Program-made: the position numbers and the translations under genes
Shown: positions 61,487 through 64,000 of the stretch, piece by piece
How the letters are laid out: the number at the start of each line of letters is the position of its first letter
Numbering within the stretch: the stretch's first letter is position 1
The notes under the pieces: model-generated
The model's database searches: none
Told to the model about the DNA's origin: nothing
Seen by the model: only the letters and a program-made list of their open reading frames with translations
Source: Physcia stellaris
Taxonomy: Eukaryota; Ascomycota; Lecanoromycetes; Caliciales; Physciaceae
Direction: 5' to 3'
NCBI GenBank assembly: GCA_018902385.1
Contig: JABSSW010000020.1
Coordinates: forward strand, 124,001-188,000
Length of the DNA stretch: 64,000 nucleotides

Positions 61487-62296
61487 TCAGTAGCCGGGCT
61501 TGGGAGAGTACGTACTAGTTGCTTCAGTCATCTTCGGAACGACGATATCAATACCTGGCCCAGGGCGAGGTCCCCATGTTTTCGCCGGCGCGCCAGAGGC
61601 GTCCATATGGCTCAGCAGATACTCGCATTTATCTTGGCCGTAGTGTTGGGGTCGTATACCCGGTGTGCGAGAGTCCCAGCATTGGATTGGGTGCGGGTCA
61701 AATCTGCGGACGATGATGCTGAGGCTACCTGTCTGGCCTACCCAGATCCAAAGTTGAACAAATGATGCTTTCAAATGAAAAGTGGTCTACACAAATGCAG
61801 GATCGAGGGCGATATACATACCAACACCGATCGCGATCCCACCTACTCCATTCTGGTCACGCACACACTCATTCATAAGCTTCCATGCAGCCCGCGCGAT
61901 TTCGAAACCTGTGGTCTCTTCCGAGACCGCAGTCCCTCGAAGAACGATGTCAAAGATACAGCTTCCGTCACGACTAATCCACCGCCAAGGTAGACTGTGA
62001 AGGTCGGTATCCCCTATCTGACGCCGCTGACCTACGCGGCGAGGCGCCTGGTCGCCTCCTTGTTTGAATGTGCCGAAGGCGTCGAGGCAGCTTTTGTAGT
62101 TGAGACCAGGCCCGATTGCGGTAGCTTGGCATTGGTTTTGGGGGTCTTGGAGAAGTGGAGATGAGGCGTTGGTGAGGGAGAGTGGCGCTGGGTTTGGAAG
62201 GAGGTTGATTCCGCCTGATGATGGGACAGTGAGTGCCACGCATTCATTATGGTGGAAATTGAGCAAAATTAGGAGGTAGACACACAATGTGACCAT
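61487..62296 (-). CDS. Secreted protein of unknown function, two exons
   Basis: Exons 62296-61822 and 61728-61487 give 238 residues. The 93-nt intron has donor GTATGT and acceptor GACAG and restores frame. The N-terminus MVTLCVYLLILLNFHHNECVALT is a likely signal peptide. The body has the pattern of a common fungal secreted family: a cysteine before NYKSCLDAFGTF, then SLPWRWISRDGSCIFDIV and ARAAWKLMNECV. Exon 2 adds DPHPIQCWDSRTPG and a C-terminal part with one more cysteine. No catalytic motif is seen. Part of the gene is duplicated 1 kb downstream (60681-60786). Likely extracellular; role unknown. Confidence 0.72.
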
Positions 62297-62742
62297 TTTT
62301 TAGGCGACAAGCTGATCGAATCTTTATGCAGCAGTGATGATCTAGGAAATTGAAGTTGCGGCGAACGCACTTTATCCGTCACTGCAGTATGCGCCTATTT
62401 CTATTGGCGATATATAGCCGATGGTAGGAGATTTTTCACTACATCTCCGTAGAGATATAGGCGGTTAACCAATAAGAGTCGTTTAACAAGTGACATATTG
62501 GCTGTGACTACCTTATTGGCTCCTTGAAGCAGACCTTTCCCGTTAGGGACTCTGTGTCTATCCATATACAAAGCATAGATGGCCCTTGTTTCCTTGGATA
62601 GACTGTCTACTTCTCCCCGACGCTTTTGTCAATGCCACAAAAATGTACGTTGCAAAGTGGTAAGTGGCGATGTCTGACTAAGAGTTGCGCGATTTGGCGA
62701 CATAGGAGATCCTGATAGCCTTTTGTAGGCATTAGCCCTCCC

Positions 62743-63060
62743 TCAGCTGCAACCACACCCACAAGCAGCGCACGATCCCTTTCCACAGTCCGAGTGCGCA
62801 GTCCAAGTACCAACACATTGACTATCGGAGCTGCAAGTAAGCCAAGGCCCATTTCCATAGCTCGTTGCCAGCCAGCACCATGGACCATTGATGATTCCGC
62901 CACCACATTTCGTCCAGCAGTAGCCCCCAGAACAGCCATAGTTTTTGTTGAGGGCGGGACAAACAGTTGCGTGTACGTTGGGGCCGCCGGGATGGGTCAA
63001 ATTCGAGGACAAAGTGAGGGCGGAGCAGCCGGCGGAGAAGAGAAGGGGAGAAAGCTTCAT
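62743..63060 (-). CDS. Small secreted cysteine-rich protein, effector-like
   Basis: A single exon of 105 residues from ATG 63060. Residues 1-17 (MKLSPLLFSAGCSALTL) form a signal peptide. The mature part of about 88 residues has 12 cysteines, enough for six disulfides, with clusters NYGCSGGYCWTKCGGG and SCAACGCGCS at the very C-terminus and several tryptophans (GPWCWL, GPWLTC). Size, secretion signal and cysteine density are those of fungal effector-like or antimicrobial secreted proteins. I do not recognise a named family. The GC-rich gene lies about 5 kb from the island border and next to another secreted-protein gene. Confidence 0.68.
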   Translation of the reverse strand: MKLSPLLFSAGCSALTLSSNLTHPGGPNVHATVCPALNKNYGCSGGYCWTKCGGGIINGPWCWLATSYGNGPWLTCSSDSQCVGTWTAHSDCGKGSCAACGCGCS

Positions 63061-64000
63061 GGTGATGGAGATGTTGGGAAATGGAGGATGAGGCTGGATG
63101 TTGGTGTAATTAGGTGGGTCGTTGATACTGATTTGGCTTCGGCCTCTGAGGTAATATTGTGGGGAAGATGAGAAGACGTAAGTAAGGGCGCTGGTATTCT
63201 TGGTATCTGACAGTTGAGAAGGGGGAAGAAGTCAGCTATATAAGTTCCCTCATACACCCCTCCGATCGGTCGTATCTCCTCGGTCAGTCCCATGGTCTAG
63301 CCATCTGACCATTCATGCTTACGCGCGACGACTGGCGGCGTAGAATCTGATTTCTCGACTCGAGGTAATGCTGTTGAAGATTGAAGGAGCTACTGATGAA
63401 AGCGATTTCAACCGTGGCTCAACGGTATAGGGAGTAGGGAGTACTTTTCTGAATGTTCCGAATATGTTGACTTCTTCCTGCTTTATTCTTTTCAACAGTA
63501 TATGACTCCGCTTGTATGTCTACTCTCTGAATTCCCTCACAACCACCTCATAGCTGCCACGACTAGCTCATTATGACAGCCATTCAGGAACTAGGAAAGG
63601 CCATCAAAAGCCCTCTTGGCATGGTCATCTTGAGAATTACTAAAACAGTCGGTGAGAAGACGGTGATTAATTAGGGTGATTCGGAGAATACATATCAGAT
63701 GAATAATGTAAGTAGCAAAGATTGGAGGGGTGCTAGGGGTCGTAAAGTACCTTATGGGTCTGTGAAGCTGATCTAAGCCTACTTAGGATCTTACGTCATC
63801 ATCTATGCCTCTGCTCTGGTCTTACCACTTCCCGAACACGAGACTGTGCTGACATGGTGGGTGGTACAGGGTCATGTGGTCACACAACAGCATACAGTGA
63901 TATGTAGCTTGTGCCTGACATCCGACTCGCAGCCAGAGTTCCACGGACGAGTATCAAACTCTTCTCATGAATGGGCGTCAGAGTCGTTCGAGTCTAACAG
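63061..64000. other. Terminal stretch, no gene seen
   Basis: About 0.94 kb upstream of the small secreted protein; probably its promoter and further intergenic sequence. Only short frames without motifs are present. Confidence 0.4.

Overview
The window comes from a filamentous ascomycete (Pezizomycotina; class not resolved). The host genes are compact and have short GT-AG introns of about 44-86 nt, often with CTAAC or CTGAC branch sites just before the acceptor. The encoded proteins are typical of this group: Swc5, Mcr1, an Arl3/ARFRP1-type GTPase, a Poa1 macrodomain protein, an SRA-YDG protein, a MYND protein, a CorA-like protein and small secreted proteins. Many true starts and exon joins differ from the longest ORFs, so I assembled the gene models by hand from splice signals.

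Layout. 0.3-2.7 kb: a MARVEL-like four-helix membrane protein and Swc5. 4.9-7.4 kb: an unrecognised four-exon gene facing a C2H2 transcription factor, with overlapping 3' ends. 11-12 kb: NADH-cytochrome b5 reductase with an intron hidden inside an open frame. 14.4-15.5 kb: a MYND-finger gene with one frameshift. 15.8-17.2 kb: an SRA-YDG protein in four exons. 18.7-20.8 kb: Arl3/ARFRP1-type GTPase and Poa1. 25.2-26.8 kb: unrecognised coding sequence carrying a 30-residue motif twice, conserved in protein but not in codons. 27.6-29.6 kb: a degenerate protein-kinase-like gene that abuts the AT-rich island.

29.7-57.85 kb is one large AT-rich transposon island, resolved here as nested insertions. 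A Tad1-like LINE (about 6 kb when summed) is split by two gypsy-class LTR insertions, at 30819-35510 (TSD AAAAA) and 38913-56314 (TSD GAAAA). The second is a composite with three LTRs. It is itself split by a gypsy element of another family (39425-49340, TSD TTCGA), which contains a young, largely unmutated LTR element (45615-47945, TSD CGATC) carrying one intact Gag-like ORF and no pol.

The island is hypermutated in an unusual way. CpC and CpT (and their complements GpG and ApG) are almost absent, while CpA, TpG and CpG persist. Ascomycete RIP normally prefers CpA. A direct comparison of the LTR pair at 30819-31124 and 35206-35510 gives about 27 transitions, all at CpC or CpT and none at CpA or CpG.

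57.9-64 kb: a seven-exon CorA-like gene with one in-frame TAG that a candidate intron could remove, a two-exon secreted protein with a partial duplicate beside it, and a small secreted protein rich in cysteine. The genes on both island borders show signs of decay, and the secreted genes lie close to the island, as in the two-speed genomes of plant-associated fungi.
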